Positions 9,963 to 20,146 of a stretch of 64,000 nucleotides of DNA are shown here, piece by piece. A model generated the notes under the pieces. The model made no database searches. It was not told where the DNA came from and saw nothing but the letters and a program-made list of their open reading frames with translations. The stretch is from the NCBI RefSeq assembly GCF_004342285.1, contig NZ_SMCV01000002.1, positions 671,306 through 735,305 of the forward strand, written 5' to 3'. This DNA is from Klebsiella sp. BIGb0138. Its GTDB lineage: Bacteria; Pseudomonadota; Gammaproteobacteria; Enterobacterales; Enterobacteriaceae. Each line of letters begins with the position of its first letter. The stretch's first letter is position 1. Position numbers and translations under genes: made by a program.

Positions 9963-10724
9963 ATGGCTGAACAAATGCCGCGATTTTCGTTAAACGTGCT
10001 GACAATTAACACCCATAAAGGCTTTACGACGTTTAACCGACGCTTCATTCTGCCGGAACTGCGTGATGCGGTACGCAGCGTCAGCGCCGACATTGTTTGT
10101 CTGCAGGAGGTCATGGGCGCGCATGAAATTCATCCTCTGCATGTCGAAAACTGGCCGGACAGCACTCATTATGAGTTTCTGGCCGATACGATGTGGAGCG
10201 AATACGCCTACGGGCGCAACGCGGTCTACCCGGAGGGGCACCACGGCAACGCCGTGCTCTCGCGCTTTCCCATTCAATATTACGAAAATCTCGACATTTC
10301 CGTGGGCGAGAGCGAGAAGCGCGGCCTGCTCTACTGCCGGATTGTGCCGCCGGAAAGCGACGTAACCCTGCACCTGTTTTGTGTTCATCTGGGGCTGAGT
10401 TCGCAGCAGCGAACGGCCCAGCTGGCGATGCTCGCCGAACGGGTCAACGACCTGCCCGCCGGAGAGCCAGTGGTGGTGGCCGGTGATTTTAACGACTGGC
10501 GGCAGCAGGCCAACCGGCCGCTGAAGGCGCAGGCCGGTCTGGAGGAGATCTTCACCCGCGCATACGGCCGCCCGGCGCGCACCTTCCCGGCGCGTTTTCC
10601 GCTGCTGCGCCTTGACCGTATCTATGTGAAAAATGCGCATGCCAGCCAGCCGGCGGCGCTGGAGCTTCATCGATGGCGTCACCTGTCGGATCATGCGCCG
10701 CTGAGCGTGGAGATTCATCTATGA
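9963..10724 (+). CDS. ybhP: Endonuclease/exonuclease/phosphatase-family protein YbhP
   Basis: A 253-residue member of the EEP fold that includes metal-dependent nucleases and phosphodiesterases. Catalytic motifs visible are LQEVMG (metal Glu), GDFNDW (Asp-Asn pair) and the terminal SDHAPL (Asp-His). The biochemical substrate is not established. It starts at 9963 after GGAG and overlaps clsB by 4 bases (ATGA), so it is probably co-translated with the cardiolipin synthase; that suggests a membrane-lipid-related role but does not prove it. Confidence 0.93.
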   Translation: MAEQMPRFSLNVLTINTHKGFTTFNRRFILPELRDAVRSVSADIVCLQEVMGAHEIHPLHVENWPDSTHYEFLADTMWSEYAYGRNAVYPEGHHGNAVLSRFPIQYYENLDISVGESEKRGLLYCRIVPPESDVTLHLFCVHLGLSSQQRTAQLAMLAERVNDLPAGEPVVVAGDFNDWRQQANRPLKAQAGLEEIFTRAYGRPARTFPARFPLLRLDRIYVKNAHASQPAALELHRWRHLSDHAPLSVEIHL

Positions 10725-11965
10725 AATGTCGCTGGCAGGAAGGAAACCGGATCCAGCTGCTGGAGAACGGCGATAACTATTATCCGGCCCTGTTTGCGGC
10801 CATTGCGCGCGCGCAGCACAAAGTGATTCTCGAAACCTTTATCTGGTTTGAGGACGAGGTCGGCTGGCAGCTTCATGCGGTGCTGCTAAAGGCGGCGCGG
10901 CGAGGGATCCAGGTCGAAGTCCTGCTCGACGGCTACGGCTCCCCCGACCTGAGCGATCGTTTCGTGCACCAGCTGAGCGCTGCTGGGGTGATCTTCCGCT
11001 ACTACGATCCGCGTCCGCGGCTGTTTGGCATGCGCACCAACCTCTTTCGCCGCATGCACCGCAAGATCGTGGTGATCGATGATACGACGGCGTTCGTCGG
11101 CGGGATTAATTACTCTGCCGAACACATGACCAGCTACGGCCCGGAGGCAAAACAGGATTATGCCGTGCAGGTTGAGGGACCGGTGGTGCTGGATATTCTG
11201 CGATTTGAGCTGGAAAATCTCCCTGCCAGCGAAACGACGCGGCGTATGTGGCCCCGCCGTCGCCACCGACCGGAGGTTAATCACAGCCCCGGTGAAGCGC
11301 AGGCGCTGTTTATCTGGCGGGATAATCACGATCATCGCGACGACATTGAGCGCCACTATCTGAAGATGCTGGCCAACGCGCGCCGCGAGGTGATTATCGC
11401 CAACGCCTACTTTTTCCCTGGCTATCGGATGCTGCACGCCATGCGCAACGCCGCCCGACGCGGGGTACGGGTCAAGCTGATTGTGCAAGGCGAGCCCGAT
11501 ATCCCCATCGTCAAAGTCGGCGCCCGCCTGCTGTATCACTACCTGGTCAAAGGAGGGGTGCAGATATTTGAGTATCGCCGCCGCCCGCTGCATGGCAAAG
11601 TCGCCCTCGCAGACGATCACTGGGCCACCGTCGGATCCAGTAACCTCGACCCGCTCAGCCTCTCATTAAACCTGGAGGCCAACCTGATTATCCACGACCG
11701 CGAGTTCAACCAGACCCTGCGCGACAACCTCAACGGCTTAATCACCCGGGACTGTAAACAGGTGGATAAATCAATGCTGCCAAAACGCAGCTGGTGGAAC
11801 CTGGGTAAAAGCGTGCTGGCCTTCCACTTCCTGCGCCACTTCCCGGCATGGGTCGGCTGGCTGCCGGCCCACACGCCGCATCTGTCACGGGTCAGCCCGC
11901 CGGTACAGCCGGAAATTGAAACCCAGGATCAGCTGGATGCGCAAAATCAGGAGGTGAAACCCTGA
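10721..11965 (+). CDS. clsB: Cardiolipin synthase B
   Basis: Phospholipase-D superfamily enzyme making cardiolipin, and in E. coli also phosphatidylglycerol. The start at 10721 ([21 protein letters not shown]) matches E. coli ClsB and gives 414 residues; a longer in-frame start would sit inside ybhP. Both HKD motifs are intact: [10 protein letters not shown] followed by GGINYS, and [10 protein letters not shown] followed by GSSNLDPLS. It overlaps ybhP (ATGA) and ybhN (TGATG), so all three form one translationally coupled operon. Confidence 0.96.
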   Translation: MKCRWQEGNRIQLLENGDNYYPALFAAIARAQHKVILETFIWFEDEVGWQLHAVLLKAARRGIQVEVLLDGYGSPDLSDRFVHQLSAAGVIFRYYDPRPRLFGMRTNLFRRMHRKIVVIDDTTAFVGGINYSAEHMTSYGPEAKQDYAVQVEGPVVLDILRFELENLPASETTRRMWPRRRHRPEVNHSPGEAQALFIWRDNHDHRDDIERHYLKMLANARREVIIANAYFFPGYRMLHAMRNAARRGVRVKLIVQGEPDIPIVKVGARLLYHYLVKGGVQIFEYRRRPLHGKVALADDHWATVGSSNLDPLSLSLNLEANLIIHDREFNQTLRDNLNGLITRDCKQVDKSMLPKRSWWNLGKSVLAFHFLRHFPAWVGWLPAHTPHLSRVSPPVQPEIETQDQLDAQNQEVKP

Positions 11966-12930
11966 TGGCGAAATCACATCCTCGCTGGCGGATGGTCAAA
12001 AAGATCCTCACCGCGATATTTTTTATCGCCGTCACGGTTTTACTGGTGGTCTACGCGCAAAAAGTCGACTGGCAGGAGGTATGGAAGGTTATCCGCCACT
12101 ACAACCGCCTCGCGCTGCTCGGCGCCGTCGGATTGACCATCGTGAGCTATCTGATTTATGGCTGCTACGATCTGCTGGGCCGGGCGTATTGCGGGCATCA
12201 GCTGGCGAAGCGGCAGGTGATCCTGGTGTCGTTTATCTGTTATGCCTTTAATCTGACCCTCAGTACCTGGATCGGCGGCATCGGCATGCGCTACCGGCTC
12301 TATTCCCGCCTTGGCCTCAGCGGCGGCACCATTACCCGCATTTTCTCCCTGAGCATCACCACCAACTGGCTGGGATACATTCTGCTGGGCGGATTGATTT
12401 TTACCGCCAGTCTGGTGCAGCTCCCGGCGCACTGGTACATCAGCCAGGGCACGCTGCGGGTGATTGGCATCGTGCTGCTGGCCGCCGCCGCGCTCTATCT
12501 GTGGGCCTGTGCGTTTGCCACCCGGCGGCATATGACCATTAAAGGTCAGCGGCTGGTCCTGCCCTCATGGCGATTCGCGCTGCTGCAGATGACGCTTTCC
12601 GTCGTAAACTGGCTGGTGATGGCGGCGATTATCTGGCTCCTGATGGCGCAGCAGGTCGATTACTTCCTGGTGCTGGGGGTGCTGCTGGTCAGCAGTATTG
12701 CCGGGGTTATTGTGCATATTCCCGCCGGGATCGGCGTGCTGGAGGCGGTATTTATCGCGATGCTCAGCGATCAGCAGATCGCCCGCGGGGCGATTATTGC
12801 CGCCCTGCTGGCGTATCGCGTGCTCTATTATTTCCTGCCGCTGCTTATCGCCACCGTCGGCTATCTGCTGCTGGAGAGTCAGGCGAAGAAGTTACGGGCG
12901 AAAAATCAGCGCAAGCTGGCGGATGGATAA
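11965..12930 (+). CDS. ybhN: UPF0104/LPG flippase-like membrane protein YbhN
   Basis: Integral membrane protein of 321 residues, with about eight helices and a basic C-terminus (AKKLRAKNQRK). It belongs to the family that includes the flippase domain of MprF/LPG proteins; its exact role in enterobacteria is unknown. It starts on the TGATG junction with clsB and is last gene of ybhP-clsB-ybhN. The context favours moving or remodelling anionic phospholipids. Confidence 0.93.
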   Translation: MAKSHPRWRMVKKILTAIFFIAVTVLLVVYAQKVDWQEVWKVIRHYNRLALLGAVGLTIVSYLIYGCYDLLGRAYCGHQLAKRQVILVSFICYAFNLTLSTWIGGIGMRYRLYSRLGLSGGTITRIFSLSITTNWLGYILLGGLIFTASLVQLPAHWYISQGTLRVIGIVLLAAAALYLWACAFATRRHMTIKGQRLVLPSWRFALLQMTLSVVNWLVMAAIIWLLMAQQVDYFLVLGVLLVSSIAGVIVHIPAGIGVLEAVFIAMLSDQQIARGAIIAALLAYRVLYYFLPLLIATVGYLLLESQAKKLRAKNQRKLADG

Positions 12931-12947
12931 GTGACGGGAAGAGACGA

Positions 12948-12985
12948 CGGTTACCCGGGCAAGGCGTTGCCGCCGCGGCCCGGGC
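12948..12985. repeat. REP-like palindrome between ybhN and ybhL
   Basis: TTACCCGGGCAAGGCGTTGC followed by CGCGGCCCGGGCC forms a GC-rich dyad between the convergent 3' ends of ybhN and ybhL. It probably acts as a shared transcript end. Confidence 0.45.
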
Positions 12986-12993
12986 CGGAGATT

Positions 12994-13698
12994 TTAACGG
13001 CGGTTGCCGAAAATACGCAGCAGCATCAGGAACAGGTTGATAAAGTCCAGATACAGCGTCAGCGCGCCAAGAATGGCGTATTTACGCAGCGTTGAGCCGT
13101 CGCGGGTATCGATCTGCTCGCCGATGTTTTTCAGCTTCTGGGTGTCATAGGCGGTCAGGCCGACAAACACCACCACACCGATGTAGGTGACCGCCCACAT
13201 CAACGCTTCGCTCTTCAGCCAGAAGTTGACCAACGAGGCCAGCACGATACCAATCAACGCCATAAACAGCATATTACCAAAGCCGCTGAGATCGCGTTTG
13301 GTGGTATAGCCATAGAGGCTCATCGCGCCAAACATCCCGCCGCTGACCACAAAGGTGCTGGCAATCGACGAATAGGTGTAGGCGATGAAGATACTGGATA
13401 GCGTCAGCCCGGTCAGCGCCGAATAGAGCATAAAGAGGGTGGTCGCCATCCCCGCGCTCAGGCGTTGTACCATCCCGGAGAGCACGAATACCAGCGCCAG
13501 TTGGGCAATAATCAAGCCGAAAAAGGTTATTTTGCTGGAAAAGACAAACATCATCACCGCCGGCGTATTGGCGGCAAACCAGGCAATAAACGCCGTCAGC
13601 AGCAGCCCGACCGTCATCCAGCCGTAGACCTGGGCCATATACGTCTGCAAACCGCCGCGGACCTGAACAATGGAATCTGAACGAGGGAATCTGTCCAT
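12994..13698 (-). CDS. ybhL: Bax inhibitor-1 family inner membrane protein YbhL
   Basis: A 234-residue BI-1/TMBIM family protein with seven predicted membrane helices, the same length as E. coli YbhL. The family contains pH-sensitive calcium-leak channels (BsYetJ); no function is proven for YbhL. The start MDRFPRSDSIVQV follows a good ribosome-binding site (GGAG) at the complement of 13707-13710. It ends beside the REP-like palindrome and stands alone next to the moa operon. Confidence 0.93.
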   Translation of the reverse strand: MDRFPRSDSIVQVRGGLQTYMAQVYGWMTVGLLLTAFIAWFAANTPAVMMFVFSSKITFFGLIIAQLALVFVLSGMVQRLSAGMATTLFMLYSALTGLTLSSIFIAYTYSSIASTFVVSGGMFGAMSLYGYTTKRDLSGFGNMLFMALIGIVLASLVNFWLKSEALMWAVTYIGVVVFVGLTAYDTQKLKNIGEQIDTRDGSTLRKYAILGALTLYLDFINLFLMLLRIFGNRR

Positions 13699-13743
13699 GA
13701 CTATCTCCTGATTAACAAGTTTTCTCTTACTAAGCGTACCACA

Positions 13744-14196
13744 CTACCAGCGCTCTGCCGCCTGGCGATCGCTATCGCGCGCATCCACCCAGCGCTCGCC
13801 TTCCGCCGTCGCTTCGCGCTTCCAGAACGGCGCGCGGGTTTTCAGGTAATCCATAATGAATTCCCCGGCCGCAAAGGCGCTGCTGCGGTGCGCGCTGGTG
13901 ACGCCAACGAAGACAATCTCTTCGCCTGGCCACATTTCGCCGATACGGTGAATCAGCGTCACCCGCCCCAATGCCCAGCGTTCGCGCGCCAGGTCGACGA
14001 TTTCCGCCAGCGACTTTTCCGTCATCCCCGGATAGTGCTCCAGCGTCAGCGCCTTCACGCTATCGCCAAGATTGTGGTTACGCACTTTACCGGTAAAGGT
14101 CACCACCGCCCCGTCTTCATCACGTTCGGCCAGCCACGGATACTCGTCGCCCACGCAAAAACGCTCATGACTGACGACAATGCGAGTGTCCGTCAT
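13744..14196 (-). CDS. moaE: Molybdopterin synthase catalytic subunit MoaE
   Basis: Large subunit of molybdopterin synthase, which transfers sulfur from MoaD thiocarboxylate to cyclic pyranopterin monophosphate. It has 150 residues, as in E. coli. The ATG at 14194-14196 (complement) gives MTDTRIVVSHERF; upstream in-frame codons lie within moaD. The conserved core includes FTGKVRNHN, TLEHYPGMTEK and the catalytic-lysine region PFWKREAT. It is last gene of moaABCDE, 1 base after moaD. Confidence 0.96.
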   Translation of the reverse strand: MTDTRIVVSHERFCVGDEYPWLAERDEDGAVVTFTGKVRNHNLGDSVKALTLEHYPGMTEKSLAEIVDLARERWALGRVTLIHRIGEMWPGEEIVFVGVTSAHRSSAFAAGEFIMDYLKTRAPFWKREATAEGERWVDARDSDRQAAERW

Positions 14197-14197
14197 C

Positions 14198-14446
14198 TCA
14201 GCCTCCCGTAACCGGTGGAAAGAAGGCGATTTCATCACCGGCGACGACCGGATGGTCAAAGGGGGTCAGCGTCTGGTTTACCGCCGCCAGCAGTTTGCCC
14301 TCTTCCAGCGCCAGCGCCCAGCGATCGCCGCGGGTGATAAGCTGGCGACGCACGGCTTCCACCGTCGCCAGGTCGCCCGCCTCAAGGGTCAGGGCGTCGG
14401 TGCCGACCAGTTCGCGCACCTGAGCAAAAAACAGAACCTTAATCAT
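14198..14446 (-). CDS. moaD: Molybdopterin synthase sulfur carrier MoaD
   Basis: Ubiquitin-like small subunit of molybdopterin synthase, 82 residues, ending in the required Gly-Gly (FFPPVTGG) that is adenylated by MoeB and thiocarboxylated. The start [13 protein letters not shown] is the conserved one and overlaps the moaC stop by 8 bases. Confidence 0.96.
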   Translation of the reverse strand: MIKVLFFAQVRELVGTDALTLEAGDLATVEAVRRQLITRGDRWALALEEGKLLAAVNQTLTPFDHPVVAGDEIAFFPPVTGG

Positions 14447-14927
14447 GAGTCTCATCCGCGTTGAAGTCACCGGATTTGCCGCCGCTTTTCGCCAGCAGAC
14501 GCACCGGGCCAATCACCATATCTTTTTGCACCGCTTTGCACATATCGTAAATCGTTAGCGCCGCCACGGAGGCGGCGGTCAGCGCTTCCATCTCGACGCC
14601 GGTTTTCCCGGTCAGACGGCACAGCGACTCGATCCGTACCCGGTTATGTTCCGGCTGGGCCTGCAGATTGACCTCGACTTTGCTCAGCATCAGCGGATGA
14701 CACAGCGGGATCAGTTCCCAGGTGCGTTTTGCCGCCTGAATGCCGGCGATACGGGCAGTGGCGAAAACATCGCCTTTGTGGTGGCTGCCGTCGATAATCA
14801 TCGCCAGCGTCGCCGCCTGCATCGCAACATAGGCTTCCGCGCGCGCTTCGCGCACCGTCTCCGCCTTGGCGGAGACATCCACCATGTGCGCCTCGCCGGC
14901 GGCGTTAATATGGGTCAGTTGTGACAT
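14439..14927 (-). CDS. moaC: Cyclic pyranopterin monophosphate synthase MoaC
   Basis: Works after MoaA to convert 3',8-cyclo-GTP to cPMP. It has 162 residues from [21 protein letters not shown]. Conserved segments visible include [26 protein letters not shown] and [20 protein letters not shown], holding the active-site Lys, His and Glu region. It lies 3 bases after moaB and overlaps moaD. Confidence 0.96.
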   Translation of the reverse strand: MSQLTHINAAGEAHMVDVSAKAETVREARAEAYVAMQAATLAMIIDGSHHKGDVFATARIAGIQAAKRTWELIPLCHPLMLSKVEVNLQAQPEHNRVRIESLCRLTGKTGVEMEALTAASVAALTIYDMCKAVQKDMVIGPVRLLAKSGGKSGDFNADETHD

Positions 14928-14930
14928 AGC

Positions 14931-15443
14931 TTATTTCTTAAGATGGGGAACAAAGTTACACGGACGCGTGCGGGCATCGAGCTGCGGGGCAATGATATTC
15001 TCCCACGCGGTACGACAGGCTTTGGTCGAACCGGGCATGGCGAAAATCAGCGTGTGGTTCGCCACGCCGGCAATGGCCCGGGATTGCAGCGTCGAGGTGC
15101 CAATCTCCTCGAAGGAGAGCATGCGAAACACTTCGCCAAAGCCTTCCACTTCGCGGTCGAACAGCGGACGCAGCGCTTCCGGGGCCCGATCGCCCTCGGT
15201 AAACCCGGTACCGCCGGTAATGAGCACCACCTGTACATCGTCGCCGGCGATCCACGCCGATACCTGGGCGCGGATGGCATAACGGTTCTCTTGCACAATC
15301 GCCTTATCGACAACGCGGTGGCCCGCTTCCTGCGCCGCATCGCGCAGCCAGTGGCCGGAGGTGTCATCCTCTTCGCCACGCCGGCTGGAAACGGTAAGAA
15401 TAGCTATTCGGGTCGGGATAAACTCAGCGCTAGCCTGACTCAT
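14931..15443 (-). CDS. moaB: MoaB, MogA/MoaB-family molybdenum cofactor protein
   Basis: A 170-residue protein homologous to the adenylyltransferase MogA. E. coli MoaB is dispensable for cofactor synthesis and its role is unclear. The family motif ITGGTGFTEGDRAPEAL and the LTVSSRRGEEDDTSG substrate-binding region are present. Second gene of the moa operon, 22 bases after moaA. Confidence 0.94.
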   Translation of the reverse strand: MSQASAEFIPTRIAILTVSSRRGEEDDTSGHWLRDAAQEAGHRVVDKAIVQENRYAIRAQVSAWIAGDDVQVVLITGGTGFTEGDRAPEALRPLFDREVEGFGEVFRMLSFEEIGTSTLQSRAIAGVANHTLIFAMPGSTKACRTAWENIIAPQLDARTRPCNFVPHLKK

Positions 15444-15465
15444 CTGATCGCTCCTTTAGAATAAA

Positions 15466-16455
15466 TTATCCGCCGATATACGACAGATTTTGCGTAATAC
15501 CGGTGTTGCCCTGGTGCAGGAAGTGGGTTTGTTTTTTATGGGTTAACGCTTCGGAAATACGCGCCTCCAGCGCCGCCTGCTGCTGGTCTTCGACCAGCAG
15601 ATCGCGCAGCGCCACGCCGCCGTCGCCGAACAGACACAGATGCAGTTTGCCGACAGACGAGACGCGAAGCCGGTTACAGGTGGCGCAGAAATCTTTCTCA
15701 TACGGCATGATTAAGCCAATCTCACCGGAGTAATCCGGGTGGCAAAAGACCTGAGCCGGGCCGTCGCTGCGCTGGCGAAGCTGGTGGATCCACCCGCGGC
15801 GCAGCAGCTCATCGCGCAGCACCATGCCGGAAATGTGATGGCGGCGGAACAGCTCGCTGCCCTCGCCGGTCTCCATGAGTTCGATAAAGCGTAGTTGAAT
15901 CGGGCGCGGTTTGATCCACGCGAGGAAGGTATCGAGCTGGTGATGGTTAACATCGCGCATCAGCACGGTGTTGACCTTCACCTTCGCAAAGCCCGCGGCG
16001 AAGGCGGCGTCGATGCCGTCCATCACCTGCTGAAATTTATCCTGCCCGGTGATGGCGTGAAACTGACGGGCGTCGAGACTATCCACGCTGACGTTGATCG
16101 CCGTCAGCCCGGCATCGCGCCAGAGCTTGACGTCACGCGCCAGGCGATAGCCGTTGGTGGTGACCGCAATCTGGCGGATCGCGCGGTTTTCCCTTACCGC
16201 GGCAATGATATCGGCGAAATCGCGGCGCAACGAAGGCTCGCCGCCGGTCAGGCGCACCTTTTCGGTCCCGAGGGCAGAAAACGCCCGCGTGACGCGGCGC
16301 ACTTCATCAACGCTGAGAAAGCCTTTGTTCGTGACGGCGCCGGGTTTGTAACCATCCGGCAGGCAGTAGGTGCAACGAAAGTTACACACGTCGGTAATCG
16401 ACAGGCGCAAGTAATAAAACTTACGCGCAAATGCATCGGTAAGCTGTGAGGCCAT
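15466..16455 (-). CDS. moaA: GTP 3',8-cyclase MoaA (radical SAM)
   Basis: First enzyme of molybdenum cofactor synthesis, converting GTP to 3',8-cyclo-7,8-dihydro-GTP. It has 329 residues from [13 protein letters not shown]; a longer open frame upstream is the riboswitch leader, not protein. The N-terminal radical-SAM cluster is CNFRCTYC, the C-terminal cluster cysteines are in FCATCNRLR with LCLFGDGG further on, and [10 protein letters not shown] binds SAM. The catalytic C-terminal tail ends NLSYIGG. First gene of moaABCDE. Confidence 0.97.
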   Translation of the reverse strand: MASQLTDAFARKFYYLRLSITDVCNFRCTYCLPDGYKPGAVTNKGFLSVDEVRRVTRAFSALGTEKVRLTGGEPSLRRDFADIIAAVRENRAIRQIAVTTNGYRLARDVKLWRDAGLTAINVSVDSLDARQFHAITGQDKFQQVMDGIDAAFAAGFAKVKVNTVLMRDVNHHQLDTFLAWIKPRPIQLRFIELMETGEGSELFRRHHISGMVLRDELLRRGWIHQLRQRSDGPAQVFCHPDYSGEIGLIMPYEKDFCATCNRLRVSSVGKLHLCLFGDGGVALRDLLVEDQQQAALEARISEALTHKKQTHFLHQGNTGITQNLSYIGG

Positions 16456-16461
16456 ATACAC

Positions 16462-16556
16462 CTTTCCAAGTACGGGAGACGCGGTCATTTCTTCCCACGC
16501 CCTGGTGACAAGCGAGGCTGTCACGGCCAAAGCACCATATCTTATGACACAGGCAC
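16462..16556 (-). ncRNA. Moco RNA motif (riboswitch) in the moaA leader
   Basis: Read on the minus strand, the leader contains GCCTCTGTGCCTGTGTCATA, GGTGCTTTGGCCGTGACAGC, TCACCAGGGCG, GGAAGAAATGAC and CTCCCGTACTTGGAAAGGTG before the moaA start. These blocks match the known E. coli moaA Moco RNA leader in order and spacing. That RNA is thought to sense molybdenum (or tungsten) cofactor and limit moaA translation. Confidence 0.88.
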
Positions 16557-16625
16557 AGAGGCTAGAGTGTTAACTGGTTTATGCCGATGATAGCGCGGAA
16601 ATGACGGTTCCGCCATGTCCGATTT

Positions 16626-16649
16626 CGTTATATAATCAGGTATATATCG
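16626..16649. promoter_or_regulatory. ModE binding site upstream of moaA
   Basis: CGTTATAT, then a central AATCAGGT, then ATATATCG: the same 24-base architecture as the modA operator at 50193-50216. E. coli ModE activates moaA from such a site. The rest of 16650-16790 holds the yvcK promoter region and nothing else I recognise. Confidence 0.75.
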
Positions 16650-16790
16650 ACACGATCGTGCATTTTCGCTACAGAATAGCTAAAAATCATCCTTTTGCAT
16701 TGATATCGGTCATTTTGTCGGGATCCGGGCATCGTCTTTTAGGGGTAGATCGGTTACTGTGAGCTCGTTCACTGGAGATAAGGAATCTGT

Positions 16791-17696
16791 ATGCGCACTC
16801 GTACGTTCGCCGACCTGGATCGCGTTGTGGCACTCGGCGGAGGCCACGGTCTGGGCCGGGTGATGTCGTCACTCTCATCGCTTGGATCGCGTCTGACCGG
16901 TATCGTCACCACCACCGACAACGGCGGTTCTACAGGGCGAATTCGTCGCTCGGAGGGCGGCATAGCCTGGGGCGATATGCGCAACTGTATTAATCAACTT
17001 ATTGCCGAACCCAGCATCGCATCGGCGATGTTTGAGTACCGTTTTGCCGGTAATGGTGAACTTTCCGGCCATAACCTCGGAAATCTGATGTTAAAGGCGC
17101 TGGATCACTTAAGCGTCAGGCCGTTAGAGGCGATAAATTTAATCAGAAACCTGCTGAAAGTGGACGCTTTCCTGATCCCGATGTCGGAACAGCCGGTGGA
17201 TCTGATGGCACTTGACCACGAAGGCCATGAAGTTTACGGCGAAGTGAATATCGATCGGCTCCCCTGCGTACCGCGCGAGCTGATGCTCACCCCGCCGGTC
17301 CCCACCACCCGTGAAGCGGTGGAAGCGATCGCCGAAGCCGATCTCATCCTGATTGGCCCGGGCAGTTTTTACACCAGCCTGCTGCCGATACTGCTGCTTG
17401 ATGAGATGGCGCAGGCCCTGCGCCGAACGCCGGCGGCCATGGTATTTATCGATAACCTCGGTAAAGAGCACAGTCCGGCGGCCAATCTGACGCTGGCGGA
17501 CCGGGTCGGGATTATGGAGCAGTATATCGGCAAGCGGGTGATTGACGCCGTTGTTATCGGGCCGAAAACCGATATCACCGGTCTTGAAAACCGGGCGATC
17601 GTTCAGACGCCGTTGGATGCCAGCGATGTCCCCTATCGCCACGACCGGATGCTGTTACGCAATGCGCTGGAAAAGGCGATTCAGATCTTAGGTTAA
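16791..17696 (+). CDS. yvcK: YvcK-family gluconeogenesis factor (YbhK)
   Basis: A 301-residue CofD-like Rossmann-fold protein. YvcK proteins bind UDP-sugars and affect cell morphology and growth on gluconeogenic carbon; the enterobacterial function is not settled. The nucleotide-binding region is visible as [15 protein letters not shown] with [12 protein letters not shown], then GDMRNC and the [13 protein letters not shown] motif. The start at 16791 follows GGAG with a spacer of about 14 bases. It is divergent from moaA as in E. coli, but here eptA follows downstream. Confidence 0.93.
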   Translation: MRTRTFADLDRVVALGGGHGLGRVMSSLSSLGSRLTGIVTTTDNGGSTGRIRRSEGGIAWGDMRNCINQLIAEPSIASAMFEYRFAGNGELSGHNLGNLMLKALDHLSVRPLEAINLIRNLLKVDAFLIPMSEQPVDLMALDHEGHEVYGEVNIDRLPCVPRELMLTPPVPTTREAVEAIAEADLILIGPGSFYTSLLPILLLDEMAQALRRTPAAMVFIDNLGKEHSPAANLTLADRVGIMEQYIGKRVIDAVVIGPKTDITGLENRAIVQTPLDASDVPYRHDRMLLRNALEKAIQILG

Positions 17697-17744
17697 GTCT
17701 TAATCTCTTGCCGTCGGCCGCGTATCCGGCGGGTTCCTTAAAAT

Positions 17745-17761
17745 CTTAAGGTTGTCTTAAA
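17745..17761 (+). promoter_or_regulatory. PmrA box upstream of eptA
   Basis: CTTAAG-GTTGT-CTTAAA, two direct half-sites with a 5-base spacer, is the PmrA consensus layout. It lies 46 bases before the eptA ATG. A further CTTAAA at 17737-17742 is out of register. Confidence 0.85.
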
Positions 17762-17807
17762 ATAACGGTGGCAGCATGGCAAACATCTTTTCCGCAGGAT
17801 TTTTGCT

Positions 17808-19454
17808 ATGTCGCTATTTCCCTTACGTCGGCCGGTCATGAGCCGCACGGTTTATCTGCTTCTTTTTGCGCTGTATGTCGGCCTGCTGCTGAATCTCGCC
17901 TTCTATCGCCAGGCGTTCACCCTGCTGCCGGTCAACGGCGTGCATAACTGGCTGGTGTTTCTCAGCATGCCGGTGGTGGCCTTCAGCGTGATGAACATCC
18001 TCACTACGCTGGCCTCGTTCCTCAGGCTCGACCGCATCGTCATCAGTCTGTTTATTCTGCTTAGCGCCTCAGCACAGTACTTTATCTGGACCTTCGGGGT
18101 GATCATCGACCGCGCGATGATCACCAATATCCTCGATACCACCCCGGCGGAAAGCTTTGCCCTGATGTCCGGAAAAATGGTGCTGACGCTGGGACTTTCC
18201 GGCTTCCTGATGGTCGCCATAGCCTGGTGGATAAAAATCAGCCGACCCAGCACCCTGTGGCGCGACGTCGCCGTGCGCCTGCTGAATATCGCCGTCTCGG
18301 CTTTACTGATCGTTGTGGTCGCCGCGCTGTTTTATAAAGATTACGCCTCGGTATTTCGCAATAACAAAGAACTGGTGAAATCCCTCAGCCCGTCGAACAG
18401 CATCGTGGCGATCAACTCGTGGTACGCGCACAACAAGATGGACAACCTGCCGCTGGTGAAAATCGGCGAAGATGCCGTACAGAAGCCGGAAATGGGTAGC
18501 GGCGCGCGCAAGAATCTGACCATTCTGGTGCTGGGCGAAACGTCGCGCGCGCAGAACTTTTCCCTGGGCGGCTACGAGCGCGATACCAACCCGCGGTTGC
18601 AGCAAGATGGGGTGATTTACTTCGCCAATACCACCTCGTGCGGTACCGCGACGGCGGTATCGGTACCCTGCATGTTCTCCAACATGCCGCGCGCGCATTA
18701 TGATGAAGAGTTGGCGCACCATCAGGAAGGGGTGCTGGATATTCTGCAACGGGCCGGTATTCAGGTACTGTGGAACGAAAACGACGGCGGCTGTAAGGGG
18801 GCCTGCGATCGCGTTCCGCACCAGAACGTCACCGATCTGCACCTGAGTGGACAGTGCATCGAAGGGGAATGCTACGATGAGGTCCTGTTCCATAATCTGG
18901 CACATGACATCGATAATTTGCAGCACGACGGCATTATCGTTCTGCACACTATCGGTAGCCATGGTCCGACCTACTACAACCGCTATCCGCCTGAATTCAA
19001 AAAGTTCACGCCGACCTGCGAGACCAACGAAATCCAGAGCTGTACGCAGCAACAGCTTACGAATACCTACGACAATACGCTACTGTATGTCGATTATATA
19101 GTTGATAAAGCTATAAAAATACTGCAGTCAAAGCAGGATAAATTTACCACCAGCCTGGTTTATCTCTCTGATCATGGCGAGTCGCTGGGCGAGGATGGGG
19201 TCTATTTGCACGGGCTACCGTGGTCAATCGCCCCCGTGACGCAAAAACACGTCCCGATGCTGATCTGGCTGTCGCCGGATTATCAGCAGCGCTACGGCGT
19301 TTCCAGCCGGTGCCTGCAGCAGCGTGCCAAAACGGAGCCCTATTCGCAGGATAATTTGTTCTCCACTCTGCTCGGGCTATTCGGGGTGAATACCCAGCAG
19401 TACCGGGCAACAGACGATATTTTAACGCCATGCAGAAGCGAGGCAGACAGATGA
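17808..19454 (+). CDS. eptA: Lipid A phosphoethanolamine transferase EptA (PmrC)
   Basis: Inner-membrane enzyme that adds phosphoethanolamine to lipid A and lowers polymyxin binding. It has 548 residues (E. coli 547): about five N-terminal membrane helices to residue ~180, then a periplasmic alkaline-phosphatase-fold domain. The catalytic threonine motif [14 protein letters not shown], zinc-ligand region [11 protein letters not shown] and the HGLPWSIAP segment are present, with paired cysteines ([11 protein letters not shown] and others). The start follows CAGGA. It is preceded by a PmrA box and overlaps pmrA (ATGA). In E. coli the operon sits elsewhere on the chromosome. Confidence 0.96.
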   Translation: MSLFPLRRPVMSRTVYLLLFALYVGLLLNLAFYRQAFTLLPVNGVHNWLVFLSMPVVAFSVMNILTTLASFLRLDRIVISLFILLSASAQYFIWTFGVIIDRAMITNILDTTPAESFALMSGKMVLTLGLSGFLMVAIAWWIKISRPSTLWRDVAVRLLNIAVSALLIVVVAALFYKDYASVFRNNKELVKSLSPSNSIVAINSWYAHNKMDNLPLVKIGEDAVQKPEMGSGARKNLTILVLGETSRAQNFSLGGYERDTNPRLQQDGVIYFANTTSCGTATAVSVPCMFSNMPRAHYDEELAHHQEGVLDILQRAGIQVLWNENDGGCKGACDRVPHQNVTDLHLSGQCIEGECYDEVLFHNLAHDIDNLQHDGIIVLHTIGSHGPTYYNRYPPEFKKFTPTCETNEIQSCTQQQLTNTYDNTLLYVDYIVDKAIKILQSKQDKFTTSLVYLSDHGESLGEDGVYLHGLPWSIAPVTQKHVPMLIWLSPDYQQRYGVSSRCLQQRAKTEPYSQDNLFSTLLGLFGVNTQQYRATDDILTPCRSEADR

Positions 19455-20146
19455 AAATCTTAGTCATTGAGGACGATGCACTCCTGTTACAAGGACTTAT
19501 TCTGGCGATGCAAAGCGAAGGGTACGTCTGTGATGGCGTCGCCAGCGCGCACGAGGCCGCCCTGTCCCTCGCCGGCAATCACTACAGCCTGATTGTCTTA
19601 GATCTGGGTCTGCCGGATGAGGACGGGCTGCACTTCCTGGCGCGTATGCGCCGGGAGAAATTCAGCCAGCCGGTGCTGATCCTCACCGCCCGCGATACTC
19701 TCGAAGACCGCATCAGCGGTCTTGATACCGGCGCCGATGACTATCTGGTGAAACCTTTCGCGCTGGAAGAGCTGAATGCCCGCATCCGCGCCCTGCTGCG
19801 CCGGCATAACAATCAGGGGGATAACGAAATGGCCGTCGGCGACCTGCGCCTGAACATCAGCCGACGCCAGGTCTGGCTCGGCGAAGAGGCGCTGGATTTG
19901 ACGCCAAAAGAGTACGCCCTGCTCTCTCGTCTGATGATGAAAGCGGGCAGTCCGGTGCACCGGGAAATTCTCTACAACGATATCTATAGCTGGGATAATG
20001 AACCGGCTACCAACACCCTGGAGGTGCATATCCACAACCTGCGTGAAAAAGTCGGCAAAGCCCGAATTCGTACCGTCAGGGGGTTTGGCTATATGCTGGT
20101 GAAAAACTCAGAAACGGAAGAACGCTATGGCTCTGTTCGCAAGTGA
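19451..20146 (+). CDS. pmrA: Response regulator PmrA (BasR)
   Basis: OmpR/PhoB-family activator of lipid A modification genes, responding to PmrB. It has 231 residues: receiver domain with the acidic pocket EDD (7-9), phosphoacceptor Asp51 ([11 protein letters not shown]) and Lys in LVKPF, then a winged-helix domain ([21 protein letters not shown]). The ATG at 19451 overlaps the eptA stop; an upstream in-frame start inside eptA is not needed. Expected to bind the boxes at 17745-17761 and 21338-21354. Confidence 0.96.
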   Translation: MKILVIEDDALLLQGLILAMQSEGYVCDGVASAHEAALSLAGNHYSLIVLDLGLPDEDGLHFLARMRREKFSQPVLILTARDTLEDRISGLDTGADDYLVKPFALEELNARIRALLRRHNNQGDNEMAVGDLRLNISRRQVWLGEEALDLTPKEYALLSRLMMKAGSPVHREILYNDIYSWDNEPATNTLEVHIHNLREKVGKARIRTVRGFGYMLVKNSETEERYGSVRK

